Assembly (NCBI RefSeq): GCF_014174495.1
Contig: NZ_JACJHR010000030.1
Span: 40,984-104,983, forward strand
Source: Amycolatopsis echigonensis
Lineage (GTDB): Bacteria; Actinomycetota; Actinomycetes; Mycobacteriales; Pseudonocardiaceae
DNA: 64,000 nucleotides
Direction: 5' to 3'
Below, in pieces: positions 1 through 8,944 of the stretch. Every line of letters begins with the position of its first letter. The stretch's first letter is position 1. A program made the translations under genes and the position numbers. Under the pieces are notes generated by a model that saw nothing but the letters and a program-made list of their open reading frames with translations, had not been told where the DNA came from and ran no database searches.

Positions 1-761
1 ACAAGCCGGAATCCGTGCTTCTTGCGGGCGGAGCGGCAGTTGTTCTCATCGCGACCTGGACCATCGTGCGTGGGAATTCCGGTACTGTCGCGGGAATCGG
101 TGGTCTGGTAGCCGCGATGCAGGCGACCGTCACGCAGTTCGATGGCGGAGCTGTCCTGCTTGGCGAAGCGGTAGCGCTCGCGTTCGCGGCGAAGTTTGCT
201 CGAAACCGATTCGCGCTAGGCGGTTCTCTCGCCTTCGGGGTGATCGGCGGGCTGTTCGCGCTCGGTTCTGACGTGACCCCGGCGTTGCTGGTGCTCCCGC
301 ATTGGCATCCGCGCGATCTTCTCTTTACCGCGCTGTGCTCGGCCGCACTTCTCCTCGCGACGGCTATCGCGTTGCCGTGGGCGGCAACGCGGCTCAACGT
401 GGTGAAATCGGACAGCCTTGCGCCTTGGCTGCCTGCGGGATTGTGTGCGCTCTACGGTGCCGCAGGGCTAGTCCTCGCCGCGTCCATGCTCGTAGCCCCT
501 GGTCGCGCCGGATTCCTGGTTGGCCACACACTTGTCACGGTTTCCTGGACGGTGGTGGCGTTCGTCCTTCTCCTGCGGGGAATCGAGGTAGTCGCCTTGC
601 GGATCACCGGGTTGGTTCTGGTGGCTGCTGCGGTCGCGAAGCTCGTATTGTTCGATCTCGCCGCGCTGGATGGGTTGGCGCGCGTGGGCGCGTTCCTCGG
701 CGCTGGGGTGATCCTGCTGGTGGCGGGCGCCCGGTACGCGCGGGTTGTCGCGTCGCGCTGA
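1..761 (+). CDS. DUF2339-type multi-pass membrane protein, C-terminal part (5' end outside the window)
   Basis: The frame is open from the first base of the window; a GTG at 15 is only an internal codon candidate, since codons 3-14 are also open. The visible ~250 residues are almost all hydrophobic helices separated by short Arg/Asp turns, with at least seven candidate membrane segments. The tail (ITGLVLVAAAVAKLVLFDLA, then VGAFLGAGVILLVAGARY) resembles the C-terminus of large DUF2339 membrane proteins, whose function is unknown. A hairpin terminator follows 15 bases after the stop, so this is the last gene of its transcript. Family assignment rests on the hydrophobic pattern and the VAKLVLFDL-like motif, so it is moderate. 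Confidence 0.6.
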   Translation, partial: KPESVLLAGGAAVVLIATWTIVRGNSGTVAGIGGLVAAMQATVTQFDGGAVLLGEAVALAFAAKFARNRFALGGSLAFGVIGGLFALGSDVTPALLVLPHWHPRDLLFTALCSAALLLATAIALPWAATRLNVVKSDSLAPWLPAGLCALYGAAGLVLAASMLVAPGRAGFLVGHTLVTVSWTVVAFVLLLRGIEVVALRITGLVLVAAAVAKLVLFDLAALDGLARVGAFLGAGVILLVAGARYARVVASR

Positions 762-775
762 ACTTGCCAGAAGTC

Positions 776-820
776 CCCCGATCCGGGGAATCGAGATCGT
801 CCTTGGATCGGGGTTTTTCT
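776..820 (+). terminator. Rho-independent terminator after the DUF2339-type gene
   Basis: CCCCGATCC (776-784) pairs perfectly with GGATCGGGG (805-813) and is followed by TTTTTCTT. The U-rich run is unusual for this GC-rich sequence and makes this the most classical terminator in the window. Confidence 0.85.
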
Positions 821-953
821 TGTGTGACAACAGAAATGAGCATCCCGGCGCGGTGGCCGGGTACGGCGCGCGAAGGCCGCGGTGCGGGCGTCCGGGACGG
901 AAATGTCGGTGGCTCGTGGTTACCTGGGACACCTACCGAGGAGGTATCCGATC

Positions 954-1355
954 ATGACCTACACCCACGACCCGAAACTCATTGAACGCGCGGGCGAATC
1001 CATCGCCTGGCTCACCACCGTGACTCCGAGCGGACGCCCCGCGCCGCGGCCGGTCTGGTTCGTGCTCGACGGCGAGGACATCGTGGTCTTCAGTCGGCCG
1101 GGCACGGCCAAACTCCGGCACCTCGCCGCTAACCCGGAGGTGAGCTTCCACCTGAACAGCGACGAACACGGCGGGAGCATCATCGTCGTCAACGGACGCG
1201 CGCATATCGACGAGGCCAAAGCCTCCGAAGCGCCCGGTTACCTGGCGAAGTACCAGAGGCACTACGCCAGTATCGGGTTCGCCGATCCGGCTGCTTTCGA
1301 CGCCGATTACTCCGTTCGGATCCGGATCGTGCCGGAGAAGTCCTGGGGATTCTGA
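954..1355 (+). CDS. PPOX-class, probably F420-dependent oxidoreductase (Rv3369-like)
   Basis: 133-residue single-domain protein with the flavin-reductase-like split-barrel signature IAWLTTVTPSGRPAPRPVWF near residues 17-36, then KLRHLAANPEV and a VNGRAHID strand. This matches the small actinobacterial F420-dependent PPOX family (Rv3369 type), which binds F420 or FMN and reduces unknown substrates. ATG 954 is chosen because GAGGAGG sits at 938-944 with nine bases of spacing. An upstream in-frame GTG would add 24 residues unlike the family. The gene stands alone and converges on the SOD-like gene with 14 bases between stops. Cofactor choice is inferred from the family. Confidence 0.75.
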   Translation: MTYTHDPKLIERAGESIAWLTTVTPSGRPAPRPVWFVLDGEDIVVFSRPGTAKLRHLAANPEVSFHLNSDEHGGSIIVVNGRAHIDEAKASEAPGYLAKYQRHYASIGFADPAAFDADYSVRIRIVPEKSWGF

Positions 1356-1369
1356 GAGCAGCTCCGGAT

Positions 1370-1957
1370 TCAGAAGCCGACATCCAGGCAAGCCAGCCGT
1401 CCGCCCGCGGTGCCGGCGTGCCCGGGGTTGGTGTGGGTGTGGGTTTCGTGGATCACCACGGACTTCGCCCGCCGCCCGTCGAAGGTCCAGTCCACAGTGG
1501 AGGTTGCATGACCGATTCCTGAGCGGTCGGTGGTGAAGTCGAGCCAGATCTCGTTGTGCGGGTTGGCGTAGGCCGGATCCACCGAGGGCTTCACCGGGTC
1601 CGGCACGTGTTGGAAGTGTCCGCCCGCGGCGTCACCGGTGGCGCCGCAGGAGTTCACATGCGCGTGGGCACCGTATTCGTGGTGCGGCGAGAGGCCGCTG
1701 ATCACCAGCACGGTGGTGGTGCCGACGCGACTGCCAGACAGGACGGAGACGTGCGCCTTGGCTCCGACGGGCACAAGGTCCGGACGGTAGGTGACGGCTT
1801 GGGTGCCGGGTGCGTATGCGGCGAATGTGCCGTGGGCGGCGGTGAAGTGCAGCGGCGAGACCGTAGTCGGGGCGGCTGCGGCGGAGGTGGCCGAGAGGCT
1901 CGTGACGGAGAGACCGGCGGTGAGGGCCGCGGAAAGGAACTTAGGGAGGAAACGCAT
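1370..1957 (-). CDS. Secreted Cu/Zn superoxide dismutase-like protein
   Basis: 195 residues with a Sec signal peptide (basic start, hydrophobic stretch 8-25, AAAA-P cleavage region). The Cu/Zn SOD fold is indicated by HAH (H98, H100), GGHFQH (H114, H117), NPHNE (H134) and VVIHET (H170), with Cys104 and Cys190 placed for the structural disulfide. These cover most of the expected copper and zinc ligands. The spacing is looser than in E. coli SodC and the zinc Asp is not obvious, so full dismutase activity is inferred. The protein would act outside the membrane. It is convergent with the PPOX gene and has no obvious operon partner. Confidence 0.75.
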   Translation of the reverse strand: MRFLPKFLSAALTAGLSVTSLSATSAAAAPTTVSPLHFTAAHGTFAAYAPGTQAVTYRPDLVPVGAKAHVSVLSGSRVGTTTVLVISGLSPHHEYGAHAHVNSCGATGDAAGGHFQHVPDPVKPSVDPAYANPHNEIWLDFTTDRSGIGHATSTVDWTFDGRRAKSVVIHETHTHTNPGHAGTAGGRLACLDVGF

Positions 1958-2492
1958 GAAACTTCTCTAACCAGTCGGCGCGTGGCGTGCCATGTTCTCC
2001 ACTCGAACGTGTGGGAGGTCGCTCGGATCGCGGGAGGGCTTTTCGCGGGGGGATGTGCGTGCGTGGGGTCGCTGGGCGGTGACGGCACCGGGATCAGCCC
2101 GATCCAGGCGTGGGCGGCGTTCAAGCATCGGCCGGGCCAGGCGTGGGTCCGAACGTCGGCCGGATCAGACGTCGGCCGGGTCGGGTGTCGGCCGGGTCAG
2201 ACATGGGCCGGGTCGGGCGGGGTTCGAGTGCGGGCGCTGTCTGGATGCAAGGCGTGAGGGGCGAGCCTGTCCTTGTCGTGGGGTGGTTCCGAGGTGCTCT
2301 GGTGCGTCCTGGATCCACGTCGCGGACAAGGGCGGCTGGCGGGCCGAGCGGCTTCGGACAGCGGTTGCGGCGGACGGGAAGGCCGTACCACTGGCCGGGT
2401 GAGTTTTCGGGCGTTGGCGCGCTGGGTACTTGGCAGCGTGGCAGCGTCGGACTTGCCCGGCGATGCTTCGGCGAGCACCGGTGGAGCCTGAC
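1958..2492. other. 535-bp gene-free spacer with a 16-bp tandem array
   Basis: This lies between the start of the SOD-like gene and the DUF6328 gene, so it should carry the divergent promoters. Frames are open on both strands, but the predicted proteins are Arg/Pro/Gly-rich and match nothing I recognise, as expected of GC-rich non-coding DNA. Four imperfect 16-bp units sit at 2156-2219. I see no RNA gene. Confidence 0.6.
2156..2219 (+). repeat. Four imperfect 16-bp tandem units
   Basis: Units 2156-2171, 2172-2187, 2188-2203 and 2204-2219 follow the consensus TCGGCCGGGTCRGRYG with one to four changes each. Degraded copies of the GGCCGGG core extend to the left. The period is not a multiple of three, which argues against coding use. 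Confidence 0.8.
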
Positions 2493-3422
2493 ATGCCTCA
2501 CGACCCGAACAGTGCCATGGGGTTTGACGGTCGTCGTGCGGATGACCACGAATCGGCAGGTGCCGGCGGACCGGTCGAGGCCGGTGGGTTGTCGGAGGGC
2601 GATGGACCGGCTGACGCCAGCGGGCAGGCCAGCGGTGGCGGATCGCCCGACGGTGGGTCTGCCGCCGGCGGACTGGCGAGCGGCGGACCGGTGCGATCCA
2701 GCGGGTGGGCGCAGGACACTGGGCCGACTCAGGCCAGCGGGCCCGTGCAGGGCAGTGGGTCGGCGCAGGCTGCGGGACCAACGCAGGCAAGCGGGTCGGC
2801 GTACGCCCCCGGACCGCCAACATCCAGCGGGTCGGCGCGCGCCGGAGGTCCGCCGCAAGCCAGCGGGTCGGCTGAGGTCGGCGAATCGGCGCGCGGCGGT
2901 GGCTCGGCGCAGGTCACCGGGTCGGCGGCGGAAGTAGGCGACGACGTCGAGCACACCGGCGAGACGCGGAACCAGATGCTGCAACGGAACGTCGGCGAGC
3001 TGTTGCAGGAGTTGCGGGTCGCGCAGGCGGGCGTGCAGATCCTGTTCGGGTTCCTGCTGTCGGTGGTCTTCACGGGCCGGTTCCATGACGCCAGCGGGTT
3101 CGAGAAGACGCTGCATCTGCTCGCGGTCCTGCTCACCGTCGCGGCGACCGCGTTGCTGATCGCGCCCGCGGCGTGGCACCGGATTCTGTTCCGGACTGGG
3201 CGGCGGGAGCAGATCCTGCAGGTCGGCAACCGGGTCGTGCTCGTTGGGTTCGGGTGCCTTGCCGCGGCGATCACCGTCACTGTCGCGCTGATCGCGAAGG
3301 TCTCTTTCGGACCGGTCGCGATGGGGCTCGTCGGTGGGATGGCGGTGTTGCTGTTCGGCCTCCTGTGGTTCGCGGTGCCGGGCACGCTTATCGGCGACCG
3401 AAGGCGACGCAACGGTCACTGA
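2493..3422 (+). CDS. DUF6328 family membrane protein with expanded Gly/Ser/Ala-rich N-terminus
   Basis: 309 residues. The last ~140 match the DUF6328 pattern: NQMLQRNVGELLQELRVAQA, GVQILFGFLLSVVF, FEKTLHLLAVLLTVAATALL, RREQILQVGNRVVLVGF and a final hydrophobic hairpin, giving about four membrane helices. The first ~165 residues are an irregular repeat of the type ASGSAxxxGP (well seen at residues 75-150), predicted disordered and facing the cytoplasm. Family members are usually about 150 residues, so this is an added segment. ATG 2493 is the first plausible start in frame, preceded by GGTGGAG at 2480-2486. Function is unknown. Confidence 0.7.
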   Translation: MPHDPNSAMGFDGRRADDHESAGAGGPVEAGGLSEGDGPADASGQASGGGSPDGGSAAGGLASGGPVRSSGWAQDTGPTQASGPVQGSGSAQAAGPTQASGSAYAPGPPTSSGSARAGGPPQASGSAEVGESARGGGSAQVTGSAAEVGDDVEHTGETRNQMLQRNVGELLQELRVAQAGVQILFGFLLSVVFTGRFHDASGFEKTLHLLAVLLTVAATALLIAPAAWHRILFRTGRREQILQVGNRVVLVGFGCLAAAITVTVALIAKVSFGPVAMGLVGGMAVLLFGLLWFAVPGTLIGDRRRRNGH

Positions 3423-3545
3423 GCGGCGTCGGTGCGAACTGCCGTTTGTCCTGTTCAGGACAGAAACGCCGGGACGTGGAGCTGTTCATCGAGCCGTCGG
3501 CAATTGTTGCCGTAGCGGTCGGGACCCGCCCGTAGCTTCCTGCTC

Positions 3546-5378
3546 GTGACTGACTCTTCACGGCGGAACTTCCTGCGTGGTGCCGGAATCCTCGGTGCCG
3601 GCGCGGCGGTGTCCGCGCTTCCTGGTCTGAACGGGATCGCCGCGGCGGACTCCGATGCCGCTCGGCGGCCGGACGGTGACAGCCCGCGGTTCACGATCGC
3701 CGTCATGCCCGACACCCAGTACCTGTTCGACGAGGACCGGGGCGACTCGACACCGGTGGACGCCTCGTTGTCGTACGTGCTGCGGCACGCGCACGACGAC
3801 AACGTTGTCTTCCTCGCCCACCTCGGCGACCTCACGCAGAACGGGCAGGCGCGGGAGTTCGCTGGCATCAGCCGGTCGTTCCAGGTGCTCGACCGGGCCC
3901 GGTTCCCATACAGCACGCTCGCGGGCAACCACGACATCGACGGTTCCACCGACGACCAGCGCGGGCGGACGCCGTACCTCGACGCGTTCGGGCCGCAGCG
4001 GCAGCGGAACTCGCCGACGTTCCGCGGTTCCTCGAAGGACGGCTACAACACCTACCACGTGTTCCAGGCCGCCGGCCGGGAATGGCTGGTGCTCGCGATG
4101 GATTGGCGTCCGTCGGCGGGCGGGTTCGCGTGGGCGAAGCAGGTTCTCGCGCAGCATCCGCGGATGCCCGCCATCCTGACGATCCACGAGCTGGTCAACT
4201 CCGACGAGCAGGGCAAGGCGTTCCTGTCGGACTTCGGCAACCAGGTCTGGGACGAGTTCGTCAACCAAAGCGACCAGATCTTCCTGACCCTCAACGGCCA
4301 CTACTGGCCGCCGGGCCGTCTGGTGAAGCGCAACGCCGCCGGCCACGACGTGCACTTGCACCTCACGAACTACCAGGACCGCTACTACGGCGGCAGCGGC
4401 ATGATCCGGCTGTACCAGTTCGACGTCGCCCGCGGTGTGATCGATGTCCGCACCTTCTCGCCGTGGCTCGACGGCCGACGCGACCTCAGCGAACTCGAGC
4501 GCATCGAGGCCGAGCGCAGCACCGATGTCGACTACTTCAGCATCGACATCGACTTTGACAAGCGGTTCGCTGGTTTCGCGCCCATCCCGGTGCCGCCGGC
4601 CCGTCCGGTGCAGCCGCAGCTCGTGCCGGGCACGGTCGCGTACTGGCGGTTCGAGGGCGGCCGTGCGGGTGCTCCGGTCCCGGACAACACGCTGATCAAG
4701 GACCTCACCGGACGCGGCAACGACCTGCGCCGCGCGACTGTCCCGGGCAGCGGACCCGACGCGTTGACTTACTCGGCGGATTTCTCGCCTCGCCAACCGT
4801 CACGCGCGAGTCTTCGGTTCGACGGCGCACGCAACCCTGGCCGCGGCGCGTATCTCCAGACCGTCGACAGCGCTCCGATGAACAGCCTGACGTTCCAGCG
4901 CGGCTACACGGTCGAAGCGTTCATCCGCCTGCCCGAAGACTTCCGCGACGGCACCCATGGCTGGTGCGGCATCTTCGCGCGCCTCGGCAACGGAGGCGCG
5001 GCCGGAAAGTCCGGCGACGACCCGAACGAATCGGCCGCGACGTTCAGCCTCTCGGACGGCGCGGAGCTGCAGTGGGCGGTGTTCCCGTTGAACCAGAACG
5101 GGATCTCGACCAACTGGGGCCACGAACTGCCGCTGGCGAAGTGGTGGCACGTCGCGGTCGTCAACGACGGACGGCGCAGCACGCTGTACGTCGACGGCTG
5201 CCCGCTGCTGCGCAACCCCAAGACGCCGGCGATCGGCCTGGCCAACCCGGGCGGCAGCTGGCTGGTCGGCGCGTCGTCGTACCAGGGCAAGGTGGAGCGC
5301 AGCTTCTACGGCGAGATCGGCGAGGTCCGCGTGGTCGACCGGGCGCTGGCTCCGAGGGAATTTCTGCTGGGCGGGTAA
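3546..5378 (+). CDS. Tat-exported calcineurin-like phosphoesterase with C-terminal LamG domain
   Basis: 610 residues. A twin-arginine signal (SRRNFLRG, residues 4-11, then a hydrophobic stretch to about 34) implies folded export. The metallophosphoesterase core follows: D56 in MPDTQY, GD at 94-95, GNHD at 127-130, a TIHE strand and NGHYWPPG, so the usual dinuclear metal site is largely present. Residues from about 365 on form a concanavalin/LamG-type sandwich (VAYWRFEGG, YTVEAFIRLP, WHVAVVNDG, LYVDG, GEIGEVRVVDRAL), often used for glycan or surface binding. The start is GTG 3546 without a clear Shine-Dalgarno, possibly leaderless. Substrate is unknown. Confidence 0.85.
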   Translation: MTDSSRRNFLRGAGILGAGAAVSALPGLNGIAAADSDAARRPDGDSPRFTIAVMPDTQYLFDEDRGDSTPVDASLSYVLRHAHDDNVVFLAHLGDLTQNGQAREFAGISRSFQVLDRARFPYSTLAGNHDIDGSTDDQRGRTPYLDAFGPQRQRNSPTFRGSSKDGYNTYHVFQAAGREWLVLAMDWRPSAGGFAWAKQVLAQHPRMPAILTIHELVNSDEQGKAFLSDFGNQVWDEFVNQSDQIFLTLNGHYWPPGRLVKRNAAGHDVHLHLTNYQDRYYGGSGMIRLYQFDVARGVIDVRTFSPWLDGRRDLSELERIEAERSTDVDYFSIDIDFDKRFAGFAPIPVPPARPVQPQLVPGTVAYWRFEGGRAGAPVPDNTLIKDLTGRGNDLRRATVPGSGPDALTYSADFSPRQPSRASLRFDGARNPGRGAYLQTVDSAPMNSLTFQRGYTVEAFIRLPEDFRDGTHGWCGIFARLGNGGAAGKSGDDPNESAATFSLSDGAELQWAVFPLNQNGISTNWGHELPLAKWWHVAVVNDGRRSTLYVDGCPLLRNPKTPAIGLANPGGSWLVGASSYQGKVERSFYGEIGEVRVVDRALAPREFLLGG

Positions 5379-6728
5379 GCGGGACCGATCGGTCGGCAAT
5401 TGCGCCTAGCGACCGCGGAAGGCGGGGTGTGCGGGCTGGGATTGGAGCCGGAACCGACTTGGTGGCGGAAGCCGGAATCCAGGGCGCGCTATTCCGATTG
5501 CGCGGTGGGCAATTTCGGCACGTGCGTCCGTTCGGGGTATTGCGAAGCTGGCGGCTCCGGCCAGTCGGTCTAGTTGGGAAGGGAGGTAATAGGCATCTTG
5601 AAGTAGCGTCGGCGTGGCGTGAATTCGTTCGGAGGTGAGTGCTGGCCCGGTCATTTCGCGGAGGCCAGCACTGTGCCGGTGAGCGGGACAATGCTTGTCA
5701 TGCTGGGGACGCTCCGGAATCGGCGAGCGTTCCCGTGCCGAGGCAGGGGGTCGCTAGCGTCGTTGCTGGGGGTACTAGCTAGGCCGGGTGCCGGGCCCGT
5801 GTCGGTGCTGGGACCCAGCGGTTGGGTTGCGGATCCCAGGCTGGCCAGCGTCGTTGCTGGGCCAGCAGCGGGGGCGCAACTGGCAGTCGGGACTGTTGCC
5901 GGAACGGATGGCTGGGGCGGAACCTCGCTGCCGGAAACAGTTCTGGTGCCGGGACGGCGTTCGGACCGGACTTCCGTAACCGGGACCAGCGCGGGAACCG
6001 AAAGGGTGCTCGATGCCTAGACCGATCCCTGGCTGCGCATCGAGATAGCCCTGTCGAAGTCCGGGACGCCAGCTGAAAGCGGGTAGCCCGAGGGCCGCGG
6101 CGTGGGACCAGGCGATGCCCAAAGGATCAGCCAATCCGTGGACGGGAGCACCGGCCGGGAGCGGCAGTCCGAGGACTGTGGCTGCGGAACCCGATGGTCC
6201 GGCCCGAGAACCAGCTGATCCAGCTCCGCGGCGAGGCCGATCCGGTCGGCGAGCCAGGCCGACGCGGCCGGAGTTCGGCCCGATCCGGACCCCGCCGCGC
6301 TAGCCCGAGGATCGCGCCCAAGGGCATCGCCCGAGGGGTCAGTCCGGGCGCGCCAGCCCAGCTACCGCGACCGACGGCCCGGCTCGGGAGCCCAGCCCAG
6401 CCCAGCTACCGCGACCAACCGCCCATCTCGGGAACCCGCCCAGCGACCAGCCGTCTGCCCGAGCCGGAAGCCCGGCCAGCGCCTCAGACCGAGAACCCCA
6501 CCGAGAACCCAGTCTGAGCACGCCATCCCGCGAACCAAGCCCATGACTCAGGCGCGGACCCCGTCATCGAACCAACCGCAGGCCGAGCCATGAAACCGAC
6601 CGCGGACCCAACGGCCGAACCGACCGCGGGAGTCAACCTCCGAACCGACCCGGAACCAGCCGCGAACCAGCCGCGGACCCCGCCGTCGAATCGGCCTCGA
6701 ACCCAGCCGGGAAACCCAGACCCGTGGA
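5379..6728. other. 1.35-kb apparently non-coding, repeat-rich spacer
   Basis: I could not support a gene here on either strand. Frames of 60-130 codons exist but give low-complexity Pro/Arg/Gly or Gly/Ser proteins with no conserved look. Visible structure: a 12-bp palindrome GACCGATCGGTC at 5383-5394 just after the phosphoesterase stop; a 15-bp direct repeat AGCGTCGTTGCTGGG at 5756-5770 and 5847-5861; a 33-bp imperfect direct repeat at 6357-6389 and 6401-6433; and a run of short CGAACCGACCGCGGAC-like units from about 6560 to 6700. Confidence 0.55.
6357..6433 (+). repeat. 33-bp imperfect direct repeat
   Basis: Copies at 6357-6389 and 6401-6433 begin CCCAGCTACCGCGACC and end CTCGGGA, with about four differences in the middle. 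They lie in the gene-poor spacer and have no visible mobile-element context. Confidence 0.7.
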
Positions 6729-7226
6729 TCAGGCCGTGAGCCTTCCCCACGAATAGTCCTGTTTCGCGAGCTTCAGGTACACGAACAGTTCCGTCGAGAC
6801 GACCCCCGCGATGGGCCGCACTTCGTCGCCGAGTACGGACAGGAGGTGGTCGTCGTCGCGGCAGAGCAGTTCTGCCAGCAGGTCGAAGCGGCCTGAGCAG
6901 AGTGCTATCTGGTGGACGTCGGCGACCTTGGCCAGTTGCTGGGCCACTTCGCGGGCGTCTCCGTCCACCGTGATGCCGACCATCGCCCTTCGGGTCAGGT
7001 CGACGTGTTCTGGCGAGGTCACGGCGACTATCTGCACCATTTCCTCTCGCAGCAGCCGTTGTACTCGCTGCCGCACCGCGCCCTCCGAAAGACCTACCGC
7101 TTTGGCCAGCGCGGTGAACGACGCCCTGCCGTCCTCCTGCAACAGCGTGATGAGCGTCCGATCTGTCCCGTCCAGCGCTCTCGGGGCGCGCGGTTCCTCG
7201 ATTTTCGTACGGTTTTCGTCACCCAT
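6729..7226 (-). CDS. Lrp/AsnC family transcriptional regulator
   Basis: 165 residues. The N-terminal winged helix covers about 18-70 (LDGTDRTLITLLQEDGRASF, ALAKAVGLSEGAVRQRVQRL), followed by an AsnC-type ligand/oligomerisation domain (TRRAMVGITVDGDAREVAQQ, VHQIALCSGRFDLLAELLCR, VVSTELFVYLKL). Such proteins form octamers or dimers of dimers and sense amino acids. It is divergent from the amino-acid permease that starts 192 bases away, so the permease is the probable target and the shared gap the probable operator region. That pairing is inferred from position only. Confidence 0.9.
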   Translation of the reverse strand: MGDENRTKIEEPRAPRALDGTDRTLITLLQEDGRASFTALAKAVGLSEGAVRQRVQRLLREEMVQIVAVTSPEHVDLTRRAMVGITVDGDAREVAQQLAKVADVHQIALCSGRFDLLAELLCRDDDHLLSVLGDEVRPIAGVVSTELFVYLKLAKQDYSWGRLTA

Positions 7227-7417
7227 GCCGTCCCTCCCTGTGTTTCGGCATGTGATTCTTCAGACGCGCAGCGTATCGGCAGGAGCCGGAGAGCAGGAGA
7301 CCCTTTCCCGTTTTCTTCTCCAGATGGCGGACATGTGCGCTCCCGCACGCCGCCGTTCTGGTGCGCGCGAACAGCGGGTACGGTCGCGGACCGCCAATCC
7401 CGAGGAGGAATATTCCC

Positions 7418-8944
7418 ATGACCGAAGCCGTCGCCGCGCCTGTGGTTCCGGCCAAGGGGCTCCGTGCGAACGCGCTGGGCATGGTGTCTTCGACGGTGAT
7501 CGGGATGTCGTCGACCGCCCCGGCTTATTCGATCGCCGCGACGCTCGGGTTCATCGTGCTCGCCGGAACGGGGTTCAAGGCCGCCGCGTTCGTGTTGCTG
7601 TCGTTCGTTCCGGTGCTGTTCGTCGCGTTCGCCTTCCGGGAACTCAACGCGGCCGAACCCGATTGCGGCACCAACTTCACCTGGGCCACCCGTGCGTTCG
7701 GCAGCCGCGTCGGGTGGATGACCGGCTGGGTCGTCCTCGTGGAACAGCTGCTGGTGATGAGCAGTCAATCCGCGCTGACCGGCCGGTACACGCTGCTGCT
7801 GTTTGGTCTAGACGACCTAGCCAACCACCGCGCGGTGACGACCGCGATCGGGTGCGTGTGGCTGCTCGCGCTGTGCTGGCTGTGCTACCGCGGCATAGAG
7901 GTGTCCGCGCGGGCGCAGTGGATCCTCCTCGGCATCGAACTCGCTGTCCTGGTGATCTTTTCCGTCGTAGCGCTCACGCGCGTCTATACCGGCACTGCGG
8001 GGCCGCAGGCGAGCACGCCGCAGTGGGACTGGTTGTGGCCGAGCGGGGTCAGCGTCGGAACAGCGGTGTCGGCGGTGCTGCTCGCGGTTTTCATCTACTG
8101 GGGCTGGGAGAGTTCGCTTTCGGTGAACGAGGAATCGGCTGATCCTCGGCACGCGCCGGGCCGGGCGGCGATCCTGTCCACTGTGCTGCTGGTGCTCAAC
8201 TACCTGTCGGTGACCGTCGCTTCGCTGGCTTTCGCGGGCGTCGGCGAGCACGGGGTCGGGCTGGCCAACGAGGCGAACGCCGAGGACGTGCTCGCCGGGC
8301 TGGGCGGCGCGGTGTTCGGGACGTCCGGAGTCGGCAAGGTCATGGGGGTGCTGCTGACCGTGTCGGTGCTGACCAGCGGCGCGGCCACGAGCCAGGCGAC
8401 GATCATGCCCGCCGCGCGCACGACGTTGTCGATGGCCAGCCACGGCGCGCTGCCCAAGGTGTTCGGCCGCGTGCATCCGAAATATCAGACGCCGTCGGTG
8501 ACCACGTGGGCGTTTGGGTTGGTGTCACTCGCCTTGTACGTGCTGCTGGCGTTGTGGAGCCGGAACGTGCTCGCGGATTCGGTCGACGCGGTCGGGCTCA
8601 CGATCGCGATCGAGTTCACGGTAACGGCGCTTGCTTGCGTGTGGGTGTTTCGCCGGACGCTGTGGTCGAGCGTGCGCAACTTCTTGCTTCGCGGCCTACT
8701 GCCGTTCGTGGGCGGCGTGTTCTTCCTAGCGGTACTGGTGCTCGCGGCGATCGCGTACGCGAAGCCTGACGCCGGAGAGGCCACTGTGTTCGGCATTGGT
8801 GGCGTCGCGGTGATTGGTGTCGTGGCGATCCTCGTCGGCTTTCCGTTGATGTTCGCCGTGCAACGCGTTTGTCGGGACTTCTTCGTCGGACGACGTCTGA
8901 CGCGGGGCACCGTTGCCCGCGACGGTCAGGCCATCGAAAGCTAG
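7418..8944 (+). CDS. APC-family amino acid permease
   Basis: 508 residues with about twelve membrane helices. The first, VSSTVIGMSSTAPAYSIAAT, resembles the APC helix-1 substrate loop, followed by FRELNAAEPDCGTNFTWATR and a helix-6-like segment FIYWGWESSLSVNEES, both typical of APC amino-acid/polyamine transporters. ATG 7418 has a strong GAGGAGGAA at 7402-7410. The longer in-frame start would add 19 polar residues. It is divergent from the Lrp regulator, which suggests substrate-dependent control. Its stop TAG overlaps the stop of lysA on the other strand in the shared CTAG at 8941-8944. The substrate is unknown. Confidence 0.85.
   Translation: MTEAVAAPVVPAKGLRANALGMVSSTVIGMSSTAPAYSIAATLGFIVLAGTGFKAAAFVLLSFVPVLFVAFAFRELNAAEPDCGTNFTWATRAFGSRVGWMTGWVVLVEQLLVMSSQSALTGRYTLLLFGLDDLANHRAVTTAIGCVWLLALCWLCYRGIEVSARAQWILLGIELAVLVIFSVVALTRVYTGTAGPQASTPQWDWLWPSGVSVGTAVSAVLLAVFIYWGWESSLSVNEESADPRHAPGRAAILSTVLLVLNYLSVTVASLAFAGVGEHGVGLANEANAEDVLAGLGGAVFGTSGVGKVMGVLLTVSVLTSGAATSQATIMPAARTTLSMASHGALPKVFGRVHPKYQTPSVTTWAFGLVSLALYVLLALWSRNVLADSVDAVGLTIAIEFTVTALACVWVFRRTLWSSVRNFLLRGLLPFVGGVFFLAVLVLAAIAYAKPDAGEATVFGIGGVAVIGVVAILVGFPLMFAVQRVCRDFFVGRRLTRGTVARDGQAIES

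Noticed and set aside
2121..3419. 432-codon minus-strand frame over the DUF6328 gene
   Set aside because: Its Arg/Pro/Ser repeats mirror the plus-strand Gly/Ser repeats, and the conserved membrane domain is on the plus strand.
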